Below, one piece after another: positions 18,331-26,840 of a DNA stretch of 64,000 nucleotides; within the stretch, counting starts at the first letter, position 1, and the number at the start of each line of letters is the position of its first letter. The stretch is from assembly GCF_008633915.1 (NCBI RefSeq), contig NZ_VJNV01000022.1:38384-102383 (forward strand), given 5' to 3'. This DNA is from Campylobacter sp. LR291e. GTDB taxonomy: Bacteria; Campylobacterota; Campylobacteria; Campylobacterales; Campylobacteraceae. Below the pieces are notes generated by a model that ran no database searches, was not told where the DNA came from, and saw nothing but the letters and a program-made list of their open reading frames with translations. The position numbers and the translations under genes are program-made.

Positions 18331-18347
18331 AAAAAAAAAAAAAAAAA
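18331..18347. repeat. A17 homopolymer
   Basis: Seventeen consecutive A between the divergent ccoG-like and rpsU genes. It is upstream of both likely promoters, so length changes could alter spacing or DNA bending. Confidence 0.9.
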
Positions 18348-18398
18348 CTACACGATTATACACTTTTTAGGCTTAAACTTAAATTCATATTTTTATAA

Positions 18399-18404
18399 TA
18401 TAAT
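18399..18404 (+). promoter_or_regulatory. -10 box of rpsU
   Basis: Overlapping tandem TATAAT boxes (18394-18399 and 18399-18404) about 40 bases before the rpsU GTG start. Confidence 0.55.
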
Positions 18405-18444
18405 TTAGCTTTTACAAAATTTATACAGAAAGGTGGTGAGGATA

Positions 18445-18657
18445 GTGCCAGGTATCAAGGTGCATCCTAATGAAAGTTTTGACGAGGCTTATCGTAAATT
18501 TAAAAAGCAAGTAGATAGGAATCTTGTAGTTACAGAAGTAAGGGCAAGACGTTTTTTTGAGCCTATGACTGAAATTCGTAAAAAACAAAAAATTTCAGCT
18601 CGTAAAAAAATGCTTAAAAGACTTTATCTGCTAAGACGTTACGAATCAAGACTCTAA
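18445..18657 (+). CDS. rpsU: 30S ribosomal protein S21
   Basis: Small basic ribosomal protein of the 30S platform, involved in translation initiation. The 70-residue protein reads [19 protein letters not shown] and ends RRYESRL, nearly identical to the C. jejuni protein. The start is the GTG at 18445, directly before PGIKVHP and five bases after GAGGA; an upstream GTG at 18433 would add four residues (MVRI) not found in the family. Single-gene transcript with its own promoter and terminator. Confidence 0.96.
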   Translation: MPGIKVHPNESFDEAYRKFKKQVDRNLVVTEVRARRFFEPMTEIRKKQKISARKKMLKRLYLLRRYESRL

Positions 18658-18660
18658 AAT

Positions 18661-18688
18661 TAAGCCCTTTTTTAAGGGCTTTTTATTC
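18661..18688 (+). terminator. Rho-independent terminator of rpsU
   Basis: TAAGCCCTT / AAGGGCTT stem with a T-rich loop, followed by T5 directly after the rpsU stop codon. Confidence 0.75.
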
Positions 18689-18735
18689 TTATAATTTAAA
18701 AAATATTTTTAATCTTTGCATTTATTTTTTTTTGC

Positions 18736-18741
18736 TAGAAT
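18736..18741 (+). promoter_or_regulatory. -10 box for the UPF0323 lipoprotein gene
   Basis: TAGAAT with an upstream TTTGC (extended -10 like) after a T-rich run, 29 bases before the ATG at 18770. Confidence 0.5.
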
Positions 18742-18769
18742 TTAACAATTTTGAAATTTAGGAAAAAAT

Positions 18770-19345
18770 ATGAATAAACATATCAAAAAAATTATTCAAA
18801 TTAGTATGTTAGGTGGCATTGCTGCTATTAGTGGTGGTGTTTTAACAGCTTGTAGTACAGAAGAAAATGTCCAACAAGCACAACAAGGTGCCTTTGTGAT
18901 AATAGAAGAAATAGCCCCAAATCAATACAAAATAAAAGACCAATTTCCAAGCGATGAAACAAGGGTAGTTTTAAAGCAACTTGATGGCAGTGAAAGGGTA
19001 TTAAGTAAACAAGAAATGGATGCTTTGATAAAAGAAGAAGCAGCTAGGATTGACAATAACACCTCGGCTTTAATAAGCGATAATGCCCAATTAAGTAGCG
19101 GAGGTTTAAGCTTAGGCGAAACCTTACTAGCTAGTGCAGCTGGTGCTATTTTAGGTAGCTGGATAGGTTCAAAGCTTTTTAATAATCAAAATTTTGCGAA
19201 TCAACAAAGAGGGGCTTTTTCAAATCAAAGTGCCTATCAAAGAAGTGTAAATAGCTTTAATAATGCAGGTGCTAAAAGTAGCACAAAATCAGGCTTTTTT
19301 GGTGGAGGTTCAAAAAGTTCGTCCTCGTCTTCTTTTGGTTCTTAA
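18770..19345 (+). CDS. UPF0323 family lipoprotein
   Basis: A 191-residue lipoprotein of the UPF0323 family, known so far from Campylobacter and Helicobacter. Signal peptide with lipobox GVLTAC (Cys about residue 28). After a conserved domain (residues 35-95) comes a glycine-rich hydrophobic stretch, LLASAAGAILGSWIGSKLF, that may insert in a membrane, and a low-complexity Ser/Gly tail ending KSSSSSSFGS. It is 11 bases ahead of the ATP-grasp gene, so they are probably cotranscribed. Function unknown. Confidence 0.85.
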   Translation: MNKHIKKIIQISMLGGIAAISGGVLTACSTEENVQQAQQGAFVIIEEIAPNQYKIKDQFPSDETRVVLKQLDGSERVLSKQEMDALIKEEAARIDNNTSALISDNAQLSSGGLSLGETLLASAAGAILGSWIGSKLFNNQNFANQQRGAFSNQSAYQRSVNSFNNAGAKSSTKSGFFGGGSKSSSSSSFGS

Positions 19346-19356
19346 AGGTCAATAAA

Positions 19357-20526
19357 ATGAAATTTTTAGAACTTGAAAAATTACAAAAAGATTATTTAGA
19401 AAATATGGGCTTTTCTTGGCATACTGATACAGATGGAAGTGATTATATAGATAATAACTTAGTTTGCGTTAGTCACAAAGAAGCAAATGCGTATTATGAG
19501 GCCGCTAATGAACTTTATGATATGTTTGTAAATGCAGCACAAAATGTAATTGATAATAATAGATTTTCAGAACTTAATATCCCTTTTAATTTAATTGATG
19601 CTATTAAAATGAGCTGGGAAAATGATGTGCACTGGCACTTATATGGTCGTTTTGATTTTGCAGGTGGGCTTGATAATGAGCCTATAAAATTAATTGAATT
19701 TAACGCTGATACGCCTACTTCTTTATTTGAAAGTGCTATTTTACAATGGGCGATTTTAAAACAAAATAATCTTGATGAAAGTGCTCAATTTAATAATATT
19801 TACGAAGCCTTAATGGATAATTTTAAAAGATTAATTAGCCTAGAAGAAAATGTCGAAAATTTTGAAGAACTTTATAGGGGTTGGAAAATTCTTTTTTCAA
19901 GCATAGCAGGCAATAAAGAAGAAGAACTTACCACTAAGCTTTTACAACATATAGCCATTGAAAGTGGCTTTAAAACGAGTTTTGCTTATGTTGATGAGGT
20001 GGATTTTTCAGAGAATGGAATTTTTAAAAATAATGAGAATTTTGAATACTGGTTTAAGCTTATCCCTTGGGAAGATATAGCTATAGAAGAAGGCGAATTA
20101 GCCATGCTTTTAACTCAAATAATGCGTAATCAAAAGGCTATTATTTTAAATCCAGCATATACCTTGCTTTTTCAAAGTAAGGGCATAATGAAAATTTTAT
20201 GGGAACTTTACCCAAATCACCCCTTATTGCTTGAAACAAGCTTTGAACCATTACAAGGTGATTATGTAAAAAAGCCTTTTTTTGGCAGAGAAGGGGCAAA
20301 TATTAGCATAGTTAAAAATAAAAAAATAGTGCATGAAAATATCGGCCCGTATGGCAATAATCCTTGCATTTATCAAGCCTTAGCTACTTTTAATACTCAC
20401 AAGGATAATTTTTATCAAGCTGGAGTATTTTTTGCCTTTGAAGGCTGTGGTTTAGGCTTTAGAAAGGGTGGGACGATTATTGATAATGTTTCAAAATTTG
20501 TAGGACATATTATAAAGGAGAATTAA
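19357..20526 (+). CDS. Glutathionylspermidine synthase-like ATP-grasp amide ligase
   Basis: A 389-residue protein of the glutathionylspermidine synthase / YgiC-YjfC pre-ATP-grasp family, which join a carboxylate to an amine using ATP. Recognisable parts are IKLIEFNADTPTSLFESA near residue 105, KLIPWEDIAIEEGELAM near 233 and PFFGREGANISIVKNKKIV near 315. The real substrate is not known; epsilonproteobacteria generally lack glutathione, so a true glutathionylspermidine role is unlikely. It abuts the dehydrogenase gene with a TAATG-like junction. Confidence 0.85.
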   Translation: MKFLELEKLQKDYLENMGFSWHTDTDGSDYIDNNLVCVSHKEANAYYEAANELYDMFVNAAQNVIDNNRFSELNIPFNLIDAIKMSWENDVHWHLYGRFDFAGGLDNEPIKLIEFNADTPTSLFESAILQWAILKQNNLDESAQFNNIYEALMDNFKRLISLEENVENFEELYRGWKILFSSIAGNKEEELTTKLLQHIAIESGFKTSFAYVDEVDFSENGIFKNNENFEYWFKLIPWEDIAIEEGELAMLLTQIMRNQKAIILNPAYTLLFQSKGIMKILWELYPNHPLLLETSFEPLQGDYVKKPFFGREGANISIVKNKKIVHENIGPYGNNPCIYQALATFNTHKDNFYQAGVFFAFEGCGLGFRKGGTIIDNVSKFVGHIIKEN

Positions 20527-21458
20527 TGAAAATTGTATGTTTAGATGCGGCAACCTTGGGAAATTATGATTTAAGTGTGTTTCAAAATTTTGGCGAGTTT
20601 ATTAGCTATCAAACAACGCCAAAAGATAAGGTTATAGAAAGATTGCAAGGGGCAGATGTAGCCATGGTTAATAAGATTATCATGGATAAAGAAGTGCTTA
20701 GCAATACAAATTTAAAGCTTATTTTAGAAACTGCAACAGGGGTTAATAATATAGACTTAGAATATGCAAAAGAAAAAAATATTATAGTAAAAAATGCAGC
20801 TGGTTATTCTACAAAAAGCGTAGTACAGCACACTTTTGCTTTGATTTTTGCCTTTTTAAATCAAATAGTTTATTATGATAAATGGGTAAAGGATGGCAAT
20901 TGGACTAGGAGTGAAATTTTTACTGATTATAGTGCTATATTAACCTCTATTCAAGCTAAAAATTATGGTATCATAGGACTTGGGACTATAGGAAAAGAAG
21001 TAGCAAAAATCGCAAGTGCCTTTGGGGCAAATCTTTGCTATTATTCAACAAGTGGAAAAAATAACGATTCAAATTATAATCAAGTTAATCTTGAAGAATT
21101 GCTTGAAACTTGTGATGTTATAAGTATACACGCACCCTTAAATGAAAATACTAAAAATCTTTTAAAAGAAAAAGAATTAATGCTTTTAAAAGAAAATGCT
21201 ATACTTATAAATATGGGGCGAGGTGGCATTATAAATGAAGAGGACTTAGCTAAGGTTATAGATAAGAAAAATATAAGAGTTGGACTTGATGTGCTAGAAA
21301 AAGAACCTATGATAGCAAATCACCCACTTTTAAGCATTAAAAATAAACAAAATTTAATCATAACCCCTCATGTTGCTTGGGCTAGCACAGAAGCTGTGGA
21401 GGCCTTAATGAAAATTGTTTATACTAATCTTTTAGAATGGGTAGCAAATGGCAAGTGA
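20526..21458 (+). CDS. D-isomer specific 2-hydroxyacid dehydrogenase
   Basis: A 310-residue NAD(P)-dependent dehydrogenase with the two-domain fold of the D-lactate / phosphoglycerate dehydrogenase family. It shows the Rossmann loop [14 protein letters not shown] near residue 150, the catalytic arginine region [13 protein letters not shown] near 230, and the acid-His motifs EKEPM and TPHVAWAS near 260-285. Substrate unknown. It begins 1 base into the previous gene's end and overlaps yajQ by 11 bases, placing it mid-operon. Confidence 0.9.
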   Translation: MKIVCLDAATLGNYDLSVFQNFGEFISYQTTPKDKVIERLQGADVAMVNKIIMDKEVLSNTNLKLILETATGVNNIDLEYAKEKNIIVKNAAGYSTKSVVQHTFALIFAFLNQIVYYDKWVKDGNWTRSEIFTDYSAILTSIQAKNYGIIGLGTIGKEVAKIASAFGANLCYYSTSGKNNDSNYNQVNLEELLETCDVISIHAPLNENTKNLLKEKELMLLKENAILINMGRGGIINEEDLAKVIDKKNIRVGLDVLEKEPMIANHPLLSIKNKQNLIITPHVAWASTEAVEALMKIVYTNLLEWVANGK

Positions 21459-21939
21459 ACATAGTTTTGATATAAGTGCTAGTGTTGATTTACAAGAGCT
21501 TAAAAACGCCCTTGAACAAGCAAAAAAAGAAGTTGAAAATCGCTACGATTTAAAGGGCGTAAAGACTGAGTTTTTACTTGATGAAAAGCAAAATATCTTT
21601 AAATTAAGAAGTTCAAGCGAGACTAAGCTTGAAATTTTAAAGGATATTTTAATATCTAAGCTTATTAAAAGAGGTTTAAATTCAAATGCTATTAAAGAAC
21701 TTTCAAAGGAAAGTGGGGCTATGTTTTCTTTAAATTTAAAGGTAAACTCAAGCATAGATAGCGAGAATGCAAAAAAGATTAATAAGACTATAAAAGATAG
21801 TAAATTAAAGGTAAATTCTAGCATTAGAGGGGATGAAATTCGCGTTGTAGCTAAGCAAATTGATGACTTGCAAGCTGTAATTAGCCTTGTTAAAGGCTTA
21901 AATTTAGAATTAACACTAAGTTTTAAAAACCTAAAATGA
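21448..21939 (+). CDS. yajQ: YajQ family nucleotide-binding protein
   Basis: A 163-residue cytoplasmic protein of the UPF0234/YajQ family (two RNA-recognition-like domains). It starts [20 protein letters not shown] and has [12 protein letters not shown] near residue 30, the family signature, with a second half ending LTLSFKNLK. Members bind nucleotides; in Xanthomonas a YajQ binds cyclic di-GMP. Length equals the usual 163. It overlaps both neighbours, so its translation is coupled within the operon. Confidence 0.95.
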   Translation: MASEHSFDISASVDLQELKNALEQAKKEVENRYDLKGVKTEFLLDEKQNIFKLRSSSETKLEILKDILISKLIKRGLNSNAIKELSKESGAMFSLNLKVNSSIDSENAKKINKTIKDSKLKVNSSIRGDEIRVVAKQIDDLQAVISLVKGLNLELTLSFKNLK

Positions 21940-22418
21940 AAAAAAAATTTATCTTTTTATGCTTGATATTTATAGGGCTTTTTTTAAATGCTTGTGCTAG
22001 TAAGAATGAAAATTTTACTTCACAAAGCGTTTCTATTTTTATTTTTTCACCTAACATTAGGCTAAATGATAATGGTTTTTTAAAGCAAGATAAACAAAAA
22101 ATACATTTAGAAGTATATAAATTTGGCAGGGCCTTTTTTGAATTAAATATAAGTGATAAAATTTGTACAAGTGGCGTTTGTTATGATAAAACTAGCTTTA
22201 ATAAGAAATTTTTTAAAAATGTTTATTATGATGAGTTTTTAGAGGATATTTTGCTTTTAAAACCTTTATTTAATGGTAAGAATTTAACTAATACAGATTG
22301 TGGTTTTTATCAAAATTTAATCTCTAAAAATTATGAAATTTTATATGAAAAATGTGACGAGGGCATTAATTTTAGGGATAATATCTCACACACTAGCATT
22401 CGTTTGCTTTATATTTAG
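21936..22418 (+). CDS. Putative lipoprotein
   Basis: A 160-residue protein with a signal peptide and lipobox FLNAC (Cys about residue 20), then a soluble domain with four further cysteines ([21 protein letters not shown]) that may form disulfides in the periplasm. No family recognised; a lipoprotein gene occupies the same place in C. jejuni. It overlaps yajQ by 4 bases and precedes the AAA ATPase by 8. Confidence 0.8.
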   Translation: MKKKFIFLCLIFIGLFLNACASKNENFTSQSVSIFIFSPNIRLNDNGFLKQDKQKIHLEVYKFGRAFFELNISDKICTSGVCYDKTSFNKKFFKNVYYDEFLEDILLLKPLFNGKNLTNTDCGFYQNLISKNYEILYEKCDEGINFRDNISHTSIRLLYI

Positions 22419-22426
22419 GAAAGATT

Positions 22427-24142
22427 ATGCAAGATTTTAGGGAATTTTTAACAATGAGCGTTGAAAAAACAAAAATTTTCAAGGAGCTTAAATGTTCTAA
22501 AAATGAGGGTTTGATACTTCAAGAACTTTGTAAAAATTATGTCAATGCAAATCCAAGCGTAAATACCTCTTCCTTGCTTAGTACAGCCTTTAAAAATAAA
22601 AATTATGAATTCTTAGATTATTTACAAGATGTTAAAAATTTAATCGCAAGAGGTTTTATAGTGCAAAGTTCTGGCTTTTTAAAAGCTATTAATTCTAATA
22701 AAATTCAAAATTCAAAATTAAGTCTTTTGCAAAATGATTTAAGTTTAAGTGAGTATTTTTTGGAATTTTTAGAAAATAAGCCTAGAATCAGCCTTGATAA
22801 AACCGAAGCTTATACTGATTTTTTAGAATATTTAAAGGACGAATTTACTAGGATTGAATTTTATGAAAAACTAAGCTTTATGAAGTCAAATTCCTATAAT
22901 ATAGAGCTTAAAAAAGAGATTGCTAATTTTGAAAAATACATAAAAACTCGCCTTAAAAAAAGTAAATTTTACAATGTTTTAAACGCTATTTTTAAAGAAT
23001 ATGCCTTAGAAAAAAAAGAACAAATCATTTTCATAGCCCTTTTAAAAGAAGAATATACCCTAAGCGATGAAAATTCAAGCAATAGGGAGTTAAATTCGCT
23101 TTTATCTTTGATAAGTGAAAACGAGCTTGATTTAAGGCAAAATAAAAAATTCTTAGATGAGGGCTCAAAGCTTATAGATAATGGATTAATTGAAGGCGAT
23201 GAGTTTTTTAGTAATTTCGGGCAGATTAATAAAAGCTTTTTTATAAGCGATGATATTTTGCAAAGAATTATTAATGTTAGGGGTAAGCAAAGTGCTAAGA
23301 TTAAGCTTGAAAATGCTATTAAAGAACAAGATATTTTTGAGTTAATTGAACCAAGCACAGATATAAAAGATGTAATCATGCCTGAAAATACGCAAATACT
23401 GCTTGCAAATATCTTAAAACAACAAGATAAAAAGGTGCTCGAAAGGCTAAATTCTTGGGGTATTAAGACAAATAAAAATATAGAAGCAAAGATTATTTTT
23501 TATGGACCTGCAGGAACGGGTAAGACAATGTCAGCACTAAGCATAGCAAAATCAATGAAAAAAGCCGTTTTAAGCTTTGATTGTTCTAAAATTTTAAGTA
23601 AGTGGGTTGGAGAAAGCGAACAAAATGTGCGTAAGATTTTTGATACCTATAAACATGTTTGTAATTCTTGTAAACAAAGTCCTATTTTACTTTTAAACGA
23701 GGCAGACCAGTTTTTAAGCACTAGGATTAGTGGGGGTAGTGGTAGCGATAAGATGCATAATCAAATGCAAAATATTTTCTTAGAACAAATAGAAAGATTT
23801 AATGGGGTTTTAATAGCCACTACAAATTTTTTAGAAAGCTTTGATAGTGCGTTTTCAAGACGTTTTGACTATAAAATAGAATTTAAAAAGCCTGAATTTA
23901 AAGACAGGCTTAAAATGTGGCAAAAATTTTTACCAAAAAATGTGGAATTTGACGAGGAATTTAACTTAAAAACACTTGCAAATTATGAGTTAAGTGGGGC
24001 TCAAATTTTAATGGTTATTAAAAACACTGCCTTAAGGGCTGCAGTTTCAAAGGAGGGTAAATTTTTAATGCAAGATTTTTTAGATAGCATTAGAAAAGAA
24101 CTTGACTCAAGCTTTGATAAAAGCAAGATTGTAGGCTTTTGA
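22427..24142 (+). CDS. AAA-family ATPase
   Basis: A 571-residue protein with a helical N-terminal half of unknown fold and a C-terminal AAA module: Walker A FYGPAGTGKTMSAL near residue 356, Walker B PILLLNEADQF near 418, sensor 1 IATTNF near 463 and arginine finger SRRFDYKIEF near 475. The Walker B aspartate position reads Asn (LLLNEAD, usually LLxDEAD), while the catalytic Glu is kept. A similar ATPase lies at this place in C. jejuni. Probably a remodelling ATPase; partner unknown. Confidence 0.85.
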   Translation: MQDFREFLTMSVEKTKIFKELKCSKNEGLILQELCKNYVNANPSVNTSSLLSTAFKNKNYEFLDYLQDVKNLIARGFIVQSSGFLKAINSNKIQNSKLSLLQNDLSLSEYFLEFLENKPRISLDKTEAYTDFLEYLKDEFTRIEFYEKLSFMKSNSYNIELKKEIANFEKYIKTRLKKSKFYNVLNAIFKEYALEKKEQIIFIALLKEEYTLSDENSSNRELNSLLSLISENELDLRQNKKFLDEGSKLIDNGLIEGDEFFSNFGQINKSFFISDDILQRIINVRGKQSAKIKLENAIKEQDIFELIEPSTDIKDVIMPENTQILLANILKQQDKKVLERLNSWGIKTNKNIEAKIIFYGPAGTGKTMSALSIAKSMKKAVLSFDCSKILSKWVGESEQNVRKIFDTYKHVCNSCKQSPILLLNEADQFLSTRISGGSGSDKMHNQMQNIFLEQIERFNGVLIATTNFLESFDSAFSRRFDYKIEFKKPEFKDRLKMWQKFLPKNVEFDEEFNLKTLANYELSGAQILMVIKNTALRAAVSKEGKFLMQDFLDSIRKELDSSFDKSKIVGF

Positions 24143-24143
24143 T

Positions 24144-24839
24144 ATGAAAAATATTTGCATTATACCTGCACGTGGTGGTTCAAAAAGAATTCCAAGAAAA
24201 AATATTATAGATTTTTGTGGCAAGCCCTTACTTGCTTATAGCGTTGAAAATGCTTTAAATTCTAAGATTTTTGACGAGATCTTTGTAAGTAGTGATGATG
24301 ATGAAATTTTACAAACTGGTATTAAATTTGGAGCAAAGGCACTTTTAAGGGATGAGAATTTAAGTGATGATTATACTACTTCTTCTCAGGTGATTAAAGA
24401 AAACATTAAAAAGCTTATAGAAAGTGGCGAAAATTTAGACTCTGTGTGTTGTCTATACGCAACTGCTCCATTAATAAACGCTGATATTTTAAAAAAGGCT
24501 TTTGAAAGATTTAAGGAAAATAAAAGCAAGTTTTTATTTGCAGCAACTGAGTTTGATTATCCTATACAAAGGGCTTTTAAGCTTGATGAGAACTTTCAAG
24601 TTTCTATGTTTGATGAAAGATATTATAACTCCCGCTCACAAGATTTAACTAAGGCATACCATGATAGTGGGGCTTTTTATTTTGGAAAGGCTAGTGAGTG
24701 GTTAAGTGAAAATATAATGTTTAGACCACATTCTAGCGTATTTTTATTGCCTAAAAAATTAGTTTGTGATATAGATACCATGCAAGATTTAGAATTTGCA
24801 AAATTGCTTTATAAGGCAAATTATGAAAACATTAATTAG
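24144..24839 (+). CDS. pseF: Pseudaminic acid cytidylyltransferase
   Basis: Activates pseudaminic acid with CTP to CMP-Pse, the donor used to glycosylate flagellin. The 231-residue protein starts [20 protein letters not shown], the CTP-binding motif of the CMP-nonulosonate synthase family, and has [11 protein letters not shown] near residue 104. It begins one base after the AAA ATPase stop and overlaps pseG by 17 bases. In C. jejuni pseF, pseG and pseH are also adjacent but lie elsewhere in the chromosome, so the neighbourhood is rearranged. Confidence 0.93.
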   Translation: MKNICIIPARGGSKRIPRKNIIDFCGKPLLAYSVENALNSKIFDEIFVSSDDDEILQTGIKFGAKALLRDENLSDDYTTSSQVIKENIKKLIESGENLDSVCCLYATAPLINADILKKAFERFKENKSKFLFAATEFDYPIQRAFKLDENFQVSMFDERYYNSRSQDLTKAYHDSGAFYFGKASEWLSENIMFRPHSSVFLLPKKLVCDIDTMQDLEFAKLLYKANYENIN

Positions 24840-25647
24840 GGTGGATAGTTCTTCAAAAATAGGCTTTGGGCATATTAAAAGGTGCCTTGTTTTAGCTAAA
24901 CAATATAGCGAGGTTAGCTTTGCTTGTCTTGATCTAGAAGGGGCATTAATTGAAGAAATTCCTTACGAGATCTTTATACTTGAAAATGAAAGCATTTTTG
25001 AACTTATAAATTTAATAAAGGCTGAAAAATTTGAGTTTTTGATTATAGATAATTATAATATTAGTGCAAATGATGAAAAGCTTATAAAGCTTGAAACGGG
25101 CGTTAAAATTTTAAGCTTTGATGATACCATAAAAGAACATTTTTGCGATATTTTATTAAATGTAAATGCCTTTGCAAAGGCAAGTGATTATGATGGACTA
25201 GTACCCTTTAAATGTGAAAGAAGATGCGGTTTTTCCTATGCCTTGTTTAGAGATGAATTTTATGAAGAGGTAAAGAAAAAAAGAAAGAAAATTTATGATT
25301 TTTTTATTTGCTTAGGAGGCACTGACATTAAAAATCTAAGCATACAAATAGCCCAAGACCTGCCCCAAGATAAAAAAATCGCCATTGCTACAAGTAGTTC
25401 AAATGCTCATTTAAAAGGGCTTAGAAGATTTGCAAATGAAAATGAAAATATAAGCTTATTTGTAAATTATGACAATATCGCAAAGCTTATGCATGAAAGT
25501 AAAAAGCTTATTATAAGTGCAAGTTCTTTGGTAAATGAGGCCTTACTTTTAAAGGCAAATTTTAAGGCTATTTGTTATGTGGATAATCAATTGCCAACTG
25601 CAAACTGGCTTGTTCAAAAGGGCATTGAGGTGGAGTTTATACAATGA
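24823..25647 (+). CDS. pseG: UDP-2,4-diacetamido-2,4,6-trideoxy-beta-L-altropyranose hydrolase
   Basis: Removes UDP from the altrose intermediate of pseudaminic acid synthesis (GT-B fold nucleotidase). Start set at the ATG 24823 because the protein then begins [20 protein letters not shown], the PseG nucleotide-binding signature, with AAGG six bases ahead; a longer reading from 24796 has no such match. Total 274 residues. Other motifs: FICLGGTD near residue 163 and [12 protein letters not shown] near 226. It overlaps pseF by 17 and pseH by 4 bases. Confidence 0.92.
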   Translation: MKTLIRVDSSSKIGFGHIKRCLVLAKQYSEVSFACLDLEGALIEEIPYEIFILENESIFELINLIKAEKFEFLIIDNYNISANDEKLIKLETGVKILSFDDTIKEHFCDILLNVNAFAKASDYDGLVPFKCERRCGFSYALFRDEFYEEVKKKRKKIYDFFICLGGTDIKNLSIQIAQDLPQDKKIAIATSSSNAHLKGLRRFANENENISLFVNYDNIAKLMHESKKLIISASSLVNEALLLKANFKAICYVDNQLPTANWLVQKGIEVEFIQ

Positions 25648-26099
25648 TATTTTTAAAGGATTTTACTAAGCTTAATAGGGCTGAACTTTATCTTGTGTTA
25701 ATGTTTAGGAATGATAAAAAAATCGCCTCTTTTATGCATACAAAAGAAATTTCTTTAAAAACTCACTTAGAATTTATTGAAAATTTAAAAAATGATAAAA
25801 GCAAAAAATATTTTTTAGTCTTTGATGATGATGAAATTTTAGGCGTTATTGATTTTGTAAATATAAATAAGCAAAGTTGTGAATTTGGTATGTATCAAAA
25901 TCCTTATTTAAAGGGCTTTGGGACTATTTTAATGAAAGAGATTAAAAAATATGCCTTTGAAAATTTAGGATTAAAAAATTTAAATGCTAGGGTGTTTAAG
26001 GACAATGAAAGGGCTTTAACACTTTATTTAAAGCATGGTTTTAAGATTATAAAAAAGGATGAAAATATGATTTATCTTAGCTTAAATGGGGGGGGTTAG
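25644..26099 (+). CDS. pseH: Pseudaminic acid N-acetyltransferase with phase-variable 3' end
   Basis: GNAT acetyltransferase that N-acetylates the C4 amine of the UDP-sugar precursor. The 151-residue protein has the acetyl-CoA region [20 protein letters not shown] near residue 73 and [19 protein letters not shown] near 115, typical of PseH. The last codons run through a G8 tract (26088-26095) and end GGG-stop. With seven G the frame would run on for ten more codons to the TGA at 26125-26127, overlapping the next gene's GTG; with nine G it would end at 26102-26104. Confidence 0.9.
   Translation: MIFLKDFTKLNRAELYLVLMFRNDKKIASFMHTKEISLKTHLEFIENLKNDKSKKYFLVFDDDEILGVIDFVNINKQSCEFGMYQNPYLKGFGTILMKEIKKYAFENLGLKNLNARVFKDNERALTLYLKHGFKIIKKDENMIYLSLNGGG
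26088..26095 (+). repeat. G8 tract at the end of pseH (candidate contingency locus)
   Basis: Eight consecutive G in very AT-rich DNA. Poly-G tracts of about this length mutate often in Campylobacter and cause phase variation. Each length gives a different pseH stop codon. Confidence 0.85.
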
Positions 26100-26107
26100 C
26101 TTAATTT

Positions 26108-26125
26108 ACGAGAGGCTTGCCTCGT
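26108..26125 (+). promoter_or_regulatory. Small hairpin over the ribosome site and GTG start of the formyltransferase gene
   Basis: ACGAG (26108-26112) pairs with CTCGT (26121-26125), or GAGG (26112-26115) with CCTC (26120-26123) around a CTTG loop. The AGAGG ribosome site and part of the GTG start are inside, so a ribosome translating through from pseH would be needed to open it. Confidence 0.45.
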
Positions 26126-26747
26126 GAAAATAGCTATATTAACTAGTAAAAATCAATGGTTTATACCCTTTGCTAAAAAATTAAATAAAAAGATTAAAGA
26201 TAGTAAGCTTTTTTATTCGCATGATGATATAAAAGATTACGACATAGTTTTTATACTAAGTTATCATAAGATTATAGATAAAAAAACCTTATTGAAAAAT
26301 AAAGAAAATGTAGTAATTCACGCTTCAAATTTACCTGCCTTTAAGGGCTTTGCCCCTATGTTTTATCAAATACTTAAAAATTATAAAAATATAGTTTTTT
26401 CTTGTTTAAAGGCTGATATAAATGTTGATAGTGGGGATATTTATTTTAAAAAGACCCTGCGTTTAAAGGGCGATGAGTTATATGATGAGTTAAGGACAAA
26501 GCAAGGGGAATTTGTAATAAAACTTTGTCTTCATTTTTTAAAACTTTATCCAAATTTTAAGCTTAAAAAGCAAAATGGGGTTGAGAGTTTTTGCAAGAAA
26601 AGAAATCCAAAAGATAGCGAACTTAACATTAAAAAAAGTATAAATTCGCAATTTAATCTACTTAGAATTTGTTCTAATGAAGAATTCCCAGCCTTTTTTT
26701 ACAAAAATGGAAAGAAGTATATTTTAAAAATTTATCGCCAAGATTGA
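26124..26747 (+). CDS. Formyltransferase-family sugar-modifying enzyme
   Basis: A 207-residue protein of the formyltransferase fold found in nonulosonate and O-antigen clusters. Residues 85-145 carry VVIHASNLPAFKGFAPM with the catalytic histidine and VDSGDIYF with the catalytic aspartate; the C-terminal part KRNPKDSEL is a known family end piece. It likely transfers a formyl group from formyl-tetrahydrofolate to a sugar amine, but the true acceptor is unproven. GTG start with AGAGG eight bases ahead, both within a hairpin. About 24 bases follow the present pseH stop. Confidence 0.8.
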   Translation: MKIAILTSKNQWFIPFAKKLNKKIKDSKLFYSHDDIKDYDIVFILSYHKIIDKKTLLKNKENVVIHASNLPAFKGFAPMFYQILKNYKNIVFSCLKADINVDSGDIYFKKTLRLKGDELYDELRTKQGEFVIKLCLHFLKLYPNFKLKKQNGVESFCKKRNPKDSELNIKKSINSQFNLLRICSNEEFPAFFYKNGKKYILKIYRQD

Positions 26748-26807
26748 AATTTGAAAATATCAAAAAAAAACCTTTTAAATTTTAGCTAAAATTATGGATT
26801 AAATAAT

Positions 26808-26813
26808 TATAAT
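26808..26813 (+). promoter_or_regulatory. -10 box for maf
   Basis: TATAAT 28 bases before the maf ATG at 26841, in the 93-base gap after the formyltransferase gene. Confidence 0.45.
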
Positions 26814-26840
26814 TTTAGCTATACAAAAAAGGGTTATTTT

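Noticed and set aside
22969..23379. 136-residue minus-strand ORF inside the AAA ATPase gene
   Set aside because: Serine/leucine-rich shadow of a Lys/Asp-rich coding strand; no motif and no ribosome site. The same reasoning applies to 30471-30959 and 56605-56940.
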